Below are positions 43,220 through 51,990 of a stretch of 64,000 bases of DNA, one piece after another. Origin of the DNA: Amycolatopsis jiangsuensis (GTDB lineage Bacteria; Actinomycetota; Actinomycetes; Mycobacteriales; Pseudonocardiaceae); assembly GCF_014204865.1 (NCBI RefSeq), contig NZ_JACHMG010000001.1, positions 868,001-932,000 on the forward strand, in the 5' to 3' direction. The position numbers and the translations under genes were made by a program. The first letter of the stretch is position 1. Every line of letters starts with the position of its first letter. A model generated the notes under the pieces. The model was given only the letters and a program-made list of their open reading frames with translations, searched no databases and had not been told where the DNA came from.

Positions 43220-44248
43220 ATGGCACGTGCACATTTGAATGGGAGCGTGAGCCTGAGTTCCGCGTCCGAAGTGTTCAGTGTTGTCGCTGAAATACTGGGA
43301 AAACAGGTGCATCGTGTACCAGACGGCGAAACCTCGCGTCCGGAGTGGGTGCGGAACCTGGGGTCGGCACTATTGAATGTCGATGGGGTGGAAAACCGTG
43401 GAACCCGCTTCATCCCCGAGGTGCAGCAAGAGTACCCCGTTTTAAGCATCGCCGACGGGGTCGCTGCTGATGATCTGGATTTCTCACCAGTCGATTTCGC
43501 TTCTATCGCGATCCAGAGTCACAGCGCGTTTCTTTCCATGCGAGAGAGGATGGCGTCCGATACGAGGTTTATGGTCGCTCTTCCGACTCCTACGGCAGTG
43601 ATGGGCGTATTCTTTCAGCTTGACCAGCTGGAGAGTCTCGTTCCCGCGTTCACACGGCATCTGGCGCATGAGATTACCGCGATGACGCGCATCATTCCTC
43701 CGCAGAACCTTGCGCTCCAGTGGGACGTCGCCATCGAGCCGGCCTTGATTTTCCGCTCACTTGCCGGGATGCCGACCTTTCCGGCCGAGATGGTCCACAC
43801 GCAGCTTGCCGAGCTTGCGTCGCTCGTCCCTACGAATATCGAGCTCGGCTACCACCTTTGCTACGGTGACCCCCGACCGGATACGGATATCGCCTCACGG
43901 GGCAGGCACTTCACGCTCCCAGAAGATCTGGAAATGCTCGTGGCGATGGCCAACGACATCTGTATGCAAGCCGGCCGGAATGTGAACTGGTTCAGTATGC
44001 CGGTCCCCGTCGGGCAGGGAACAGATACGTACTTCGCGCCGCTGGCGGACTTGCGAGTTGGCTCAGCCACGGAGATCTATCTGGGCGTCGTGCACGACGA
44101 AGACGGCCTGGCGGGAAGTCAACGACGCGTTGATACGGCGAAGAGGCACCTGACGGGTTTCGGTGTGTCGACGGACTGCGGAATGGGACGAATCGAACCC
44201 GAAGCGATCCGTCCACTACTCGAAATACACCGCGATCTTGTCGTCTGA
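43220..44248 (+). CDS. MetE/UROD-like TIM-barrel protein of unknown function
   Basis: A 342-residue intact protein. Its plan follows the methionine-synthase (MetE C-terminal)/uroporphyrinogen-decarboxylase superfamily: an early HRVPDGETSRPEWV, MVALPTPTAVMGVFF, a mid strand LALQWDVAIEP, then IELGYHLCYGDPRPDT, and the late GFGVSTDCGMGR, comparable to the metal-binding Cys region of MetE. The family uses zinc-activated thiols in methyl or decarboxylation chemistry. Codon use is less GC-rich than its neighbours, suggesting acquisition. The ATG at 43220 follows GAAGGG. It precedes a CYP199-like P450 by 118 bases, which hints at a shared demethylation pathway. Confidence 0.65.
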   Translation: MARAHLNGSVSLSSASEVFSVVAEILGKQVHRVPDGETSRPEWVRNLGSALLNVDGVENRGTRFIPEVQQEYPVLSIADGVAADDLDFSPVDFASIAIQSHSAFLSMRERMASDTRFMVALPTPTAVMGVFFQLDQLESLVPAFTRHLAHEITAMTRIIPPQNLALQWDVAIEPALIFRSLAGMPTFPAEMVHTQLAELASLVPTNIELGYHLCYGDPRPDTDIASRGRHFTLPEDLEMLVAMANDICMQAGRNVNWFSMPVPVGQGTDTYFAPLADLRVGSATEIYLGVVHDEDGLAGSQRRVDTAKRHLTGFGVSTDCGMGRIEPEAIRPLLEIHRDLVV

Positions 44249-44366
44249 AAGGCGGCAGCAGAAGACACCGTCGTGCCGGTGGAGCAATTCCTGCTGCCGC
44301 GCTGACCTTGCGTGTCTCGCCCGCGAATGGTTGACAGTTCTGCCTTGACCGGCCGGGAGGCCAACG

Positions 44367-45569
44367 ATGCCCGCGATTCCTGCGTACCCCCATGACATCT
44401 GGACCGACGATGTGCTGCTCGATCCGCATCCGCACTACCGCGCTCTGCGTGAGCTCGGACCGGTAGTCTGGCTCGAGGCACACCAGATGTACGCCGTTCC
44501 GCGTTATGCCGAAGCACGCGCCGTCCTGAGGGCCGGCGACACGTTCTGCTCGGGGCAGGGCGTTGGCCTCAACGATGTCATCAACGGTATCGGGGCCGGC
44601 ACCACGCTGATGAGCGACGGCAAGTTGCACGACCACCTCCGTTCGGTGATCGGCCCGGGTCTGACTCCGCGCGCCCTGCGCTCGATACGTACCAGCGTCC
44701 GGCAGCTGGCAACCGAACTCGTCGGACGGCTGGTGGCGCAGGGCAGCTTCGACGCCGTGGCCGATCTGGCACGGGTGCTGCCGCTGACGGTGGTGCCCGA
44801 CCTGGTCGGCTGGCCTGCGGGCGGTCGCGAGCACCTGCTGGCCTGGGCTGGCGCCACCTTCGACTTGCTCGGCCCGTTGAATTCGCGCGCCGAGCATGCC
44901 ATCCCGCAGGCGCAGGAGATGATGGAATTCGCGGCACGGACCGCGGCCGAGGGCAATATCCAGTCCGGCGGTCTTGGTGACGCCATCCTGGACGCGGCGC
45001 GTCGCGGCGAGCTGCCGCCATCTCAGGTTCCGCCCTTGATCATCGACTATCTCGCGCCCTCCCTCGACACCACGATCAGCGCGATCGGCAGCGCACTCTG
45101 GCTGCTCGCCACCAATCCCGATCAATGGGCCGCCCTGAAGACCGACCCCACGCTGATCCCCAACGCGTTCAACGAAACCGTTCGGCTCGAATCACCGATT
45201 CGAGCTTTCAGCCGCGTCGCGACCACTGACACGGAACTGGACGGTTACGGCGTCCCGGCCGAAGCTCGCCTGATCGTCCTCTACGCCTCGGCCAACCGGG
45301 ACGAGCAAGTCTTCGATCGACCCGACGACTTCGACGTTTCCCGGAACAACGCGGCTGCCCATCTCGGTTTCGGTTATGGCGCGCATGGTTGCGCCGGGCA
45401 GGGACTGGCTCGCCTTGAGGGACATGCCGTGTTGCAGGCCTTGGTCGACCAGGTCGAGGCCATCGAACCCGGACGTCCGGTACGTGCCCTGAACAACGTG
45501 ATCAGCGCCTGGGACAGCCTGCCCGTAACCGTTCACCCCACTCGCCAGACCGTTGTGGCCAACGCCTGA
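44367..45569 (+). CDS. CYP199-like cytochrome P450
   Basis: This 400-residue P450 resembles the CYP199 group, which oxidises para-substituted benzoates such as 4-methoxybenzoate. Shared landmarks are VVWLEAHQMYAVPRYAE, DTFCSGQGVGLND, the I-helix LAPSLDTTISAIG (with Asp-Thr-Thr), the ExxR of FNETVRLESP, LYASANRDEQVFDRPDDFD and the heme loop FGYGAHGCAGQG with Cys342. The usual I-helix Ala-Gly pair is replaced by Pro-Ser. No ferredoxin gene is adjacent. It follows the MetE-like gene and may act with it on aromatic methyl ethers. The motifs are complete, so it is likely to be functional. Confidence 0.87.
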   Translation: MPAIPAYPHDIWTDDVLLDPHPHYRALRELGPVVWLEAHQMYAVPRYAEARAVLRAGDTFCSGQGVGLNDVINGIGAGTTLMSDGKLHDHLRSVIGPGLTPRALRSIRTSVRQLATELVGRLVAQGSFDAVADLARVLPLTVVPDLVGWPAGGREHLLAWAGATFDLLGPLNSRAEHAIPQAQEMMEFAARTAAEGNIQSGGLGDAILDAARRGELPPSQVPPLIIDYLAPSLDTTISAIGSALWLLATNPDQWAALKTDPTLIPNAFNETVRLESPIRAFSRVATTDTELDGYGVPAEARLIVLYASANRDEQVFDRPDDFDVSRNNAAAHLGFGYGAHGCAGQGLARLEGHAVLQALVDQVEAIEPGRPVRALNNVISAWDSLPVTVHPTRQTVVANA

Positions 45570-45779
45570 CGTGTCAACCACCAGGCCGTCGCTGCCGGCG
45601 GCGTCCCCGCCATCTCGGTAGCATGCTGCGCCCTCGGACCTCGCGCTGAAGCAATTCCGTCGAACCAGCCGGACCGATTGAGCGGATCGATTCGGTTCCG
45701 GAGCTGATTGTAGTAGGCGACTGGAATCGGTTTGCCATGGCGATGGCCGAGCAATTTTGCCGACTCATAGTGACTTGGC

Positions 45780-46613
45780 GATACGGGCTGGTCGCACACT
45801 GTGTTTCTGTGCTATCGCATAGGGGTTGGCGAACCCGCAGGATCATTGCCGTATCACTCGTCGATGACCGGCGGTGTCGCAGGGCTGCACGCTGTTTTCG
45901 GCAGCGGCGCAGGCGGTGGGCGTGTGTGTGGGGAACACCGGCCATGTTGCCGCGGCGGCGGAGGGTGATCTTGATGCCGTTCGGCTTGCGGCGCTTTCCG
46001 CCTCGAGCGGAGAAAGAGATACGGGACGTCGGCGGCCGCGTGGCGGGTTCGCGCAGGCAAACTACCGGCTGAGGGCCTGTCCGGTCCGTATGTCGAAGGG
46101 GATGAAGCGGATGCGGCCGCCCTTGCCTGGGACGATGATGCCGTCCCGGGGGAGGTCTAGGCGGTCGTGAGATTTGCGACCTCTGTGCGGCGTGCGCCGG
46201 TGTCGACGAAGAGCTGAAAATAGGCGGTGTATCGACGGTCGCGGCAGGTGTCGTGCAGGCGGGTGAGTTGGTCGTCGCTAACGTTGGGGATCAGCTTTTC
46301 GGTGGCGACCGGTTCGCTCTGCTTGCGCATCGGGTCTCGGTCCATCGCCGTGGGCTCGACCGGGTGGTTGTAGAACCGCTGGAGTGCTTTGCAAGTGTTG
46401 AGGGCCGTTGAGGCGGGGCGGCTGCGGATCATCCAGGCGATGAACCATGCCGTTGAGGAAGTCGGCGAACCGGGTGACGGCGAGCTCGTAGTTGTAGCGG
46501 GTGGTGTGGGTTTTGTTGTCGGCGCGGAGGCTGCGGCCCCACGCTTCTACGTAGGAGCGCCATACGTCGTCGATCGGGTGGGGTAGACCCTGTTTGGTCA
46601 CATTGGTCGGCAT
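45780..46613 (-). pseudogene. Tyrosine recombinase (integrase) beside tRNA-Pro, multiply frameshifted
   Basis: The integrase begins at ATG 46613: WRSYVEAWGRSLRADNKTHT and NYELAVTRFADFLNGM form the SAM-like core-binding domain. After a frame change near 46430 come ALQRFYNHPVEPTAMDRDPM and DTGARRTEVANLTT, with the first catalytic Arg. A stop at 46157 is followed in another frame by LPRDGIIVPGKGGRIRFIPF. Another shift leads to GGKRRKPNGIKITLRRRG and HTHAHRLR (45907-45935), the H-x-x-R box. Decayed C-terminal sequence follows. At least three lesions are present, so it is inactive. It explains the apparently empty 45570-46156 stretch. Its position at the 3' side of tRNA-Pro marks an old integration site. 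Confidence 0.72.
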
Positions 46614-46686
46614 GGGGAGAGTCTCCAGTCAAGGTGTCACCGAGCGCTGTGGGTTGCTAGACCGGAAGGACACCCGCGACCACTTG

Positions 46687-46726
46687 AAAAAACGGGCCTC
46701 CGCAGCCGTTGAGCTGCGGAAACCCG
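46687..46726 (-). terminator. Intrinsic terminator of tRNA-Pro
   Basis: On the minus strand, CCGCAGC and GCTGCGG pair around a six-base loop, extended by outer CGGG/CCCG pairs, and are followed by a run of six T (AAAAAA at 46687-46692 on the plus strand). It begins nine bases after the tRNA 3' end. Confidence 0.8.
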
Positions 46727-46734
46727 TCGTCCGG

Positions 46735-46808
<74 letters not shown>

Positions 46809-46925
46809 GACTCAAGACTCCTGCGGCGCCCTTGCCAGGCTCCTGTGGAGTGCGTACGGAGTACTCTAGCGGGTCGCTTCCGCCCGGTTGCAGGCAGGGG
46901 CCTCTCCGGGCTGGGCTGCGGAAAC

Positions 46926-47696
46926 TCAACGGCCTTCGAAGGTGGCCTTGCCGGGGCCGTCGGTCAGGAATGAGCGTACGGCGTTGCGTAGATCGGTCGT
47001 GGCGAAGAGGGCGGCGGCGATGGTGGTCACGTGGGCGTTGGCTTCCGGGACGCCGCCGTGTTCGAAGTGGGCCACGACCTGTTTCGTGGCGGCGTGGGCC
47101 TGGGTCGGGCCGTCGGCCAGGGACGCGGCGAACTCGCGGGCGGCGGTGTCGAAATCGGCGTCCGGGAGGACTCGGTTGACGACGTTCCAGCGTTCCAGGG
47201 TCGCGGCGTCGTAGGTCTCTCCGGTGTAGACGAACTCTTTCGCCCGGGCCACGCCTGCGCGGGCGGCCAGGCGCTGGGTTCCGCCCATGGTCGGGGTCAG
47301 GCCGACGACCTTCTCCACCAGACCGAACTTCGCGCGCGGGGCTGCCAGCAGCAGGTCGCACGCCAGCGCCACCTCGAACGCCCAGGTCAGACACAGGCCA
47401 TGGGCCGCGAACACGGTCGGGTAGGGGAGCGCGGCGATCCGGTCGGGCAGCCGGAGCAGGTCGTCGAACAGGTTTTTCGCCGCGGGCACCGAATCCTGGG
47501 CATCGAACAGGGCCACGTCCACGCCGCCGCTGACCACCCGGCCCTCCGCGCGGATCAGCAGGGCCCTGGCGGGCGTGGACTCCAGCTCGTCGAGGCAGAC
47601 GTGCAGTTCCGACTGCAGCGCAGCCGTGTACAGGTTGAGCGGCGGGGAGTCGATGGTGAGCACGGCGAGGCCGTCCTCACGGTCAAGGCGGGTCAT
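46926..47696 (-). CDS. Enoyl-CoA hydratase/isomerase family protein
   Basis: This 256-residue crotonase-fold protein has TIDSPPLNLYTAALQSEL, the oxyanion region GRVVSGGVDVALF, PTVFAAHGLCLTWAFEVALA and the active-site loop GLVEKVVGLTPTMGGTQRL. Glu is retained in the second catalytic position (LVEKVVG) and Thr/Pro follow, so hydratase activity is possible. It would hydrate or isomerise an acyl-CoA in fatty-acid or phenylacetate-type breakdown. Its ATG overlaps the stop of paaX-like (ATGA), so the two genes form one operon with the regulator first. Confidence 0.88.
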   Translation of the reverse strand: MTRLDREDGLAVLTIDSPPLNLYTAALQSELHVCLDELESTPARALLIRAEGRVVSGGVDVALFDAQDSVPAAKNLFDDLLRLPDRIAALPYPTVFAAHGLCLTWAFEVALACDLLLAAPRAKFGLVEKVVGLTPTMGGTQRLAARAGVARAKEFVYTGETYDAATLERWNVVNRVLPDADFDTAAREFAASLADGPTQAHAATKQVVAHFEHGGVPEANAHVTTIAAALFATTDLRNAVRSFLTDGPGKATFEGR

Positions 47697-48595
47697 GCGC
47701 GGTCCTCGTTCTCGGTGAGCTCGTCCCAGTACGACTGGGCGTGCGGGCGCCATTCGACGTGCTTGCGGTGGAACAACTCGGCGGCCTTCGTTCCGCTCCA
47801 GCCCGCCGGCAGCAGTTCGCCGGGCAGCTGGGGATCGAGGAACGGGAAGCGGCGCCATTCGTGCACCAGCTCGGTCTGCGCGCGCAGCACGGCCTGACCG
47901 CCGGACGGGCGCACACCGGTGAACTGGTCGATGAAGTCCTCGTACCGGTCGGTCAGCTCCGACAGGTCCCACGACCGCTCGACCATGCTCTCCTGGTCAC
48001 CGACCTCGCCGTAGGCGGCGGTGAACGACATCGCCTGCGCGTCCAGGCCCAGTTCCGCGACGATCTGCTGCGCCTCGGGCTCCCGGCGCGGATCCGGGCT
48101 GACCCACACACCGGCCACCGGCGAGCCGAAACCGGCCCAGGTCAGCCGCGTGCGCAGCCGGTGCCGCAGATCCCGTTTGGCCTCCGGTACCGACACGATC
48201 AGCATCAGCCACCGGCCCTGCCAGCCCCGCGCGTCGCGGCCGAAGGCGTAGATCCGCTCGGCACCCTCGGTGAGCAGCCGGCGCCCCGGCTCGGTCAGCG
48301 ACCAGCGCACCCTGCGGCCCACCCGCTCCGAGACCAGCCAGCCCTCGGCCGAGGACCGGGCCAGCGCCTGCCGTGCCGACTTCTCCTCGATGTCCAGCAT
48401 GCCCAGCGTCTCGACCAGGATCGAAGTCCATACCGGACGGTCACGGGGCAGGACGTACTCGCCCAGCACGGTCATCAGCAACGACCGTGCGCTCGCGTGG
48501 CTCACCTCGCGGCGTCTGCTGACCTTCGGCCGGGGTGCCGTGCCGTGTGGCTCGTCCCGGTGGCCGAGGGTGACCGGAGTGGCGGGTTCCGCCAT
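47693..48595 (-). CDS. PaaX-family transcriptional regulator
   Basis: A 300-residue PaaX-type repressor. Its winged helix is SLLMTVLGEYVLPRDRPVWT and MLDIEEKSARQALARSSAEG, the family signature. The middle domain includes RGWQGRWLMLIVSVPEAKRD and VWVSPDPRREP. The C-terminal domain ends FPFLDPQLPGELLPAGWSG, also typical. PaaX senses phenylacetyl-CoA in E. coli. Here it precedes an enoyl-CoA hydratase and overlaps it, so it probably controls an acyl-CoA catabolic step. The start is uncertain between ATG 48595 and nearby GTGs (48604, 48613). Confidence 0.88.
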   Translation of the reverse strand: MAEPATPVTLGHRDEPHGTAPRPKVSRRREVSHASARSLLMTVLGEYVLPRDRPVWTSILVETLGMLDIEEKSARQALARSSAEGWLVSERVGRRVRWSLTEPGRRLLTEGAERIYAFGRDARGWQGRWLMLIVSVPEAKRDLRHRLRTRLTWAGFGSPVAGVWVSPDPRREPEAQQIVAELGLDAQAMSFTAAYGEVGDQESMVERSWDLSELTDRYEDFIDQFTGVRPSGGQAVLRAQTELVHEWRRFPFLDPQLPGELLPAGWSGTKAAELFHRKHVEWRPHAQSYWDELTENEDRA

Positions 48596-48736
48596 CACTT
48601 TCACCGACCTCACTGCTGCCTGCGACTGTTCGTCCTACCCCGACAACCCGCCCAGAGTACCCACTCGGAGTGACCGAGACGACACGCGGCACGCGAGGAG
48701 GGCGAACCGGGCGGTGCCCGTAGACTCGTTCCCGAC

Positions 48737-50374
48737 ATGAGCGCCACACTCGTCGCGAAGGACCTGGCCGCGGGCCACGGTGACCGCGTCCTGTTCACCG
48801 GTCTCGACCTGGTCGTCCCTCCCGGCGAGGTGATCGGGCTGGTCGGGGTCAACGGGGCGGGCAAGTCCACCCTGCTGCGCACTCTTGCCGGGCTGGCCCG
48901 TCCGGAAACCGGGGAGATCCGGCTGAACCCGCCGACCGCGACGGTCGGACACCTCCCGCAGGAACCGGAGCGGCGTCCGGGCGAAGCGGTCCGCGCGTTC
49001 CTCGCCCGGCGTACCGGGGTGGCCGCCGCGCAGGCCGCGCTGGACGCCGCCACCGAGGCGCTCACCGAGGGCGCGGACGGTGCCGACGACGCGTACGCCA
49101 CCGCGCTCGACCGCTGGCTCGGGCTCGGCGGCGCCGACCTCGACGACCGGGCCGCGGAGGTGGCCGCGGACCTCGGCCTGACCGTGGACCTGGACCAGCC
49201 CATGACGGCGCTGTCGGGCGGGCAGGCCGCCCGCGCCGGGCTCGCTTCGCTGCTGCTGAGCCGGTACGACGTCTTCCTGCTCGACGAGCCCACCAACGAC
49301 CTCGATCTGGACGGGCTGGCCCGTCTCGAACGGTTCGTCACCGGGCTGCGGTCCGGGACCGTGCTGGTCAGCCACGACCGGGAGTTCCTGGCCCGCACCG
49401 TGGACCGCGTCGTGGAGCTGGACCTGGCCCAGCGCCAGGTGCGCGCCTACGGCGGCGGGTACGAGTCCTATTTGGAGGAACGCGCGGTGGCCCGGCGGCA
49501 CGCGCGGGAGGACTTCGAGGAGTACGCGAACACCCGTGCGGCACTGGAGGCTCGGGCGAACACGCAGCGCGCGTGGATGGAGAAGGGCGTGAAGAACGCC
49601 CGCCGCAAGGCCACCGACAACGACAAGGTGGGCCGCAAGTTCCGCAGTGAGGCCACCGAAAAGCAGGCGTCGAAGGCCCGTCAGACCGACCGGATGATCG
49701 AACGGCTGGAGGTCGTCGAGGAGCCACGCAAGGAGTGGGAACTGCGGATGGAGATCGCCGCGGCCCCGCGGGCGGGCGCGGTGGTCGCCACCCTGCGCGG
49801 CGCCGTGGTACGCCGTGGCGGATTCACGCTCGGACCGGTCGACCTGCAGGTGGACTGGGCGGACAAGGTCGCCATCACGGGCGCGAACGGCGCGGGCAAG
49901 ACCACGCTGCTGGCCGCGTTGCTCGGCCGGCTGGCCCTGGACGAGGGCAGTGCCGCGCTCGGCCCGGGCGTCGTGGTGGGCGAGGTCGACCAGGCTCGCC
50001 GGCTGTTCCTGGGAGACGTGCCGCTCGCCGAGGCGTTCGCCCGCGAGGTGCCTTCGCTCGCCGACGCGGAAGTACGCACCCTGCTGGCGAAGTTCGGTCT
50101 CAAGGCGGCGCACGTGCTGCGTCCGGCCGGCACGCTTTCGCCCGGCGAACGCACCCGGGCGGCGCTCGCGCTGCTGCAGGCCCGCGGAGTGAACCTGCTC
50201 GTGCTGGACGAGCCGACGAACCATCTGGACCTGCCCGCGATCGAACAGCTCGAGTCCGCTGTGGACAGTTACCCGGGCACGTTGCTGCTGGTCACCCATG
50301 ACCGCCGGATGCTGGACGCGATCTCGGTGACCCGCCGCCTCGACGTGGCTGGCGGGCGGGTCACCGAACGCTGA
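48737..50374 (+). CDS. ABC-F family ribosome-associated ATPase
   Basis: This 545-residue protein has two ABC domains without membrane helices. The first has Walker [10 protein letters not shown], signature LSGGQAARA and Walker [12 protein letters not shown]. The second has [18 protein letters not shown] (a degenerate signature) and [11 protein letters not shown]. The charged linker between them ([20 protein letters not shown], about residues 290-330) is the P-site-tRNA-interacting region of ABC-F proteins. These act on translating ribosomes, either to regulate elongation or to confer antibiotic protection. It stands alone, divergent from paaX-like; no resistance context is seen, so housekeeping is more likely. 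Confidence 0.92.
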   Translation: MSATLVAKDLAAGHGDRVLFTGLDLVVPPGEVIGLVGVNGAGKSTLLRTLAGLARPETGEIRLNPPTATVGHLPQEPERRPGEAVRAFLARRTGVAAAQAALDAATEALTEGADGADDAYATALDRWLGLGGADLDDRAAEVAADLGLTVDLDQPMTALSGGQAARAGLASLLLSRYDVFLLDEPTNDLDLDGLARLERFVTGLRSGTVLVSHDREFLARTVDRVVELDLAQRQVRAYGGGYESYLEERAVARRHAREDFEEYANTRAALEARANTQRAWMEKGVKNARRKATDNDKVGRKFRSEATEKQASKARQTDRMIERLEVVEEPRKEWELRMEIAAAPRAGAVVATLRGAVVRRGGFTLGPVDLQVDWADKVAITGANGAGKTTLLAALLGRLALDEGSAALGPGVVVGEVDQARRLFLGDVPLAEAFAREVPSLADAEVRTLLAKFGLKAAHVLRPAGTLSPGERTRAALALLQARGVNLLVLDEPTNHLDLPAIEQLESAVDSYPGTLLLVTHDRRMLDAISVTRRLDVAGGRVTER

Positions 50375-50399
50375 ACCGTAAGCACTGACGCGCAAGCAC

Positions 50400-50895
50400 T
50401 GACCGCGTGGGTGGCGACCAGCCGCCAGTCGCCCATCCGGTCCGGGCCGGAGGCGGCTTCGAACAACGGCGCCATCGATGCGATGCCGTCGTGGCAATCC
50501 GGGTTCGGCGGCACGGTCGCGGGTACGCCGCGCGGGCAGACCGGCCCCGCATCGTGGCCCGTGCTCGCTGCAGGGCGCTGTTCACCGACGGGACGATGGT
50601 TTCCAGCAGTGCCGCGGTTTCGGCGGCGGGCCAGTCCAGCACCTCACGCAGGATGAAGACGGCGCGCTGCTGCGGTGGCAAGAACTGCAGCACGGCGAGA
50701 AACCCGAGTTCGATGGTCTCGCGGGCGACCGCGGTTTCTTCTGGCGCCTCGTCGAGCAGCCGGTCCGGATACGGCTGCCGCCACGGCACTTCGGCGAATG
50801 AGGTCAGCGTCGGCACCTTGCGGCCACGGCGGCGGATCGCGTCGAGACATGTCGTCGTGGCCACCCGGTACAGCCAGGTACGCAGGCTGCGTGCC
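50400..50895 (-). pseudogene. ECF sigma factor remnant (SigG-like), truncated and frameshifted
   Basis: The fragment opens mid-protein at [20 protein letters not shown] (end of region 2) immediately beside the formyltransferase stop. It continues [20 protein letters not shown], then region 4 [20 protein letters not shown] and [15 protein letters not shown]. Near 50510 it shifts frame, and the C-terminal SnoaL-like part survives as [20 protein letters not shown] up to [11 protein letters not shown]. The first 60 or so residues and the final part are gone. It is a relic of a SigG/ECF56-type sigma factor and would not function. Confidence 0.75.
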
Positions 50896-51843
50896 CTACC
50901 GGTCGCCGGTCAGGTATCCACCCATCGTGGTGAAGTAGTCCGCGGCGGGCAGTTCGGTGCCGTCGGCGGTGCGGACTCGTTCCACCACGACGCCGGGTGA
51001 GTGGCCGCGGCGGGCTTCCGGGCCGGCGACGATCACCACGCCGTCGCCCTCGCGGATGAAGATCCGCCCCGGCGTTCCGCCGTAGTGGCCCTGCGACACG
51101 GACGCGCGCACGATCCGCAGCTCCTGTCCGCGGTGGTAGGCGAAAGCGTTCGGGTACGGGTCGGACTGCGCGCGCACGAGCCGTTCGATGTCCGCGGCCG
51201 GCCAGGTCCAGTCGATGAGGCTGTCGCGCGGGGCCCGTTTGTGGAAGAAGCTCGCCTTGGTGCGGTCCTGCGGGATCGGTACGACCTTTCCGGCCGCGAT
51301 CAGGCCGATCGCCTCGGTGGTGATCGGCTCGATCAGCTCCACCGTGCGGTGGAACAGGTCGGTCGCGGTGTCCTTCGGGCCGACCGCGACCGCGCGCTGC
51401 GCCACGATCGCACCCGCGTCGAGTTCGTCGTTCATCATGTGCGCGGTCACGCCGACCTCGGGTTCGCCGTTGATCAGCGCCCAGATGATCGGGGAGAACC
51501 CGGCGTAGGCGGGCAGCAGGGAGTCGTGCACGTTGAGCGTCCCGTGCCGGGGCAGCTCGAAGATCTCCGGCGGCAGCCAGGTACGCCAGTTGTTCGCCAC
51601 GATCAGGTCTAGTTCGGCGGCCTTCAGCTCGGCCACCAGCTCCGGATCGTCCGGACGGGTGCGCAGCAGCGTCCGAATGCCGTTCTCCTGCGCCAGATCG
51701 GCGACCGAATCACTCCAGATCCGTTCGTAGGCGTGGTCGCTCGGTGGGTGCGTGACCACGAGCGCGACGTCGTGCCCCGCGTCGAGCAGCGCTTTCAGGG
51801 TGCGGTGTCCCCAGGTCTGATAGCCGAACATGGCCACGCGCAT
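50896..51843 (-). CDS. N-hydroxyornithine formyltransferase-like protein (Fmt family)
   Basis: A 315-residue formyltransferase. [20 protein letters not shown] is the N-terminal Rossmann start. [20 protein letters not shown] and [20 protein letters not shown] contain the catalytic Asn/His region, and the Asp lies in [14 protein letters not shown]. The C-terminal OB-like domain is present ([17 protein letters not shown]). Family members formylate methionyl-tRNA, sugars or hydroxyornithine; the neighbouring ornithine hydroxylase and iron box indicate the last, giving N5-formyl-N5-hydroxyornithine for a hydroxamate siderophore. ATG 51843 begins the Rossmann strand. It is divergent from the hydroxylase and shares its iron-controlled region. 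Confidence 0.87.
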   Translation of the reverse strand: MRVAMFGYQTWGHRTLKALLDAGHDVALVVTHPPSDHAYERIWSDSVADLAQENGIRTLLRTRPDDPELVAELKAAELDLIVANNWRTWLPPEIFELPRHGTLNVHDSLLPAYAGFSPIIWALINGEPEVGVTAHMMNDELDAGAIVAQRAVAVGPKDTATDLFHRTVELIEPITTEAIGLIAAGKVVPIPQDRTKASFFHKRAPRDSLIDWTWPAADIERLVRAQSDPYPNAFAYHRGQELRIVRASVSQGHYGGTPGRIFIREGDGVVIVAGPEARRGHSPGVVVERVRTADGTELPAADYFTTMGGYLTGDR

Positions 51844-51909
51844 CGGTGGTGCACCTTTCGTGGTCGAGGCGAACATCACCCACACGGTACTAGTTGAGGC
51901 TGCCCTAAG

Positions 51910-51928
51910 TTAGGTTAGGGTTTCCTGA
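51910..51928. promoter_or_regulatory. IdeR/DmdR-type iron box
   Basis: The 19-base site TTAGGTTAGGGTTTCCTGA matches the actinobacterial iron box TTAGGTTAGGCTAACCTAA at 15 of 19 positions, with the left half perfect for ten bases. It lies between the divergent formyltransferase and ornithine hydroxylase genes, so Fe2+-bound IdeR/DmdR would repress both. Confidence 0.8.
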
Positions 51929-51990
51929 ATCGCTGAACAGTCGGAATCGTCGGAACCGCGATGCGGCAGGTGCCGCGCTAGGGGACGAAC

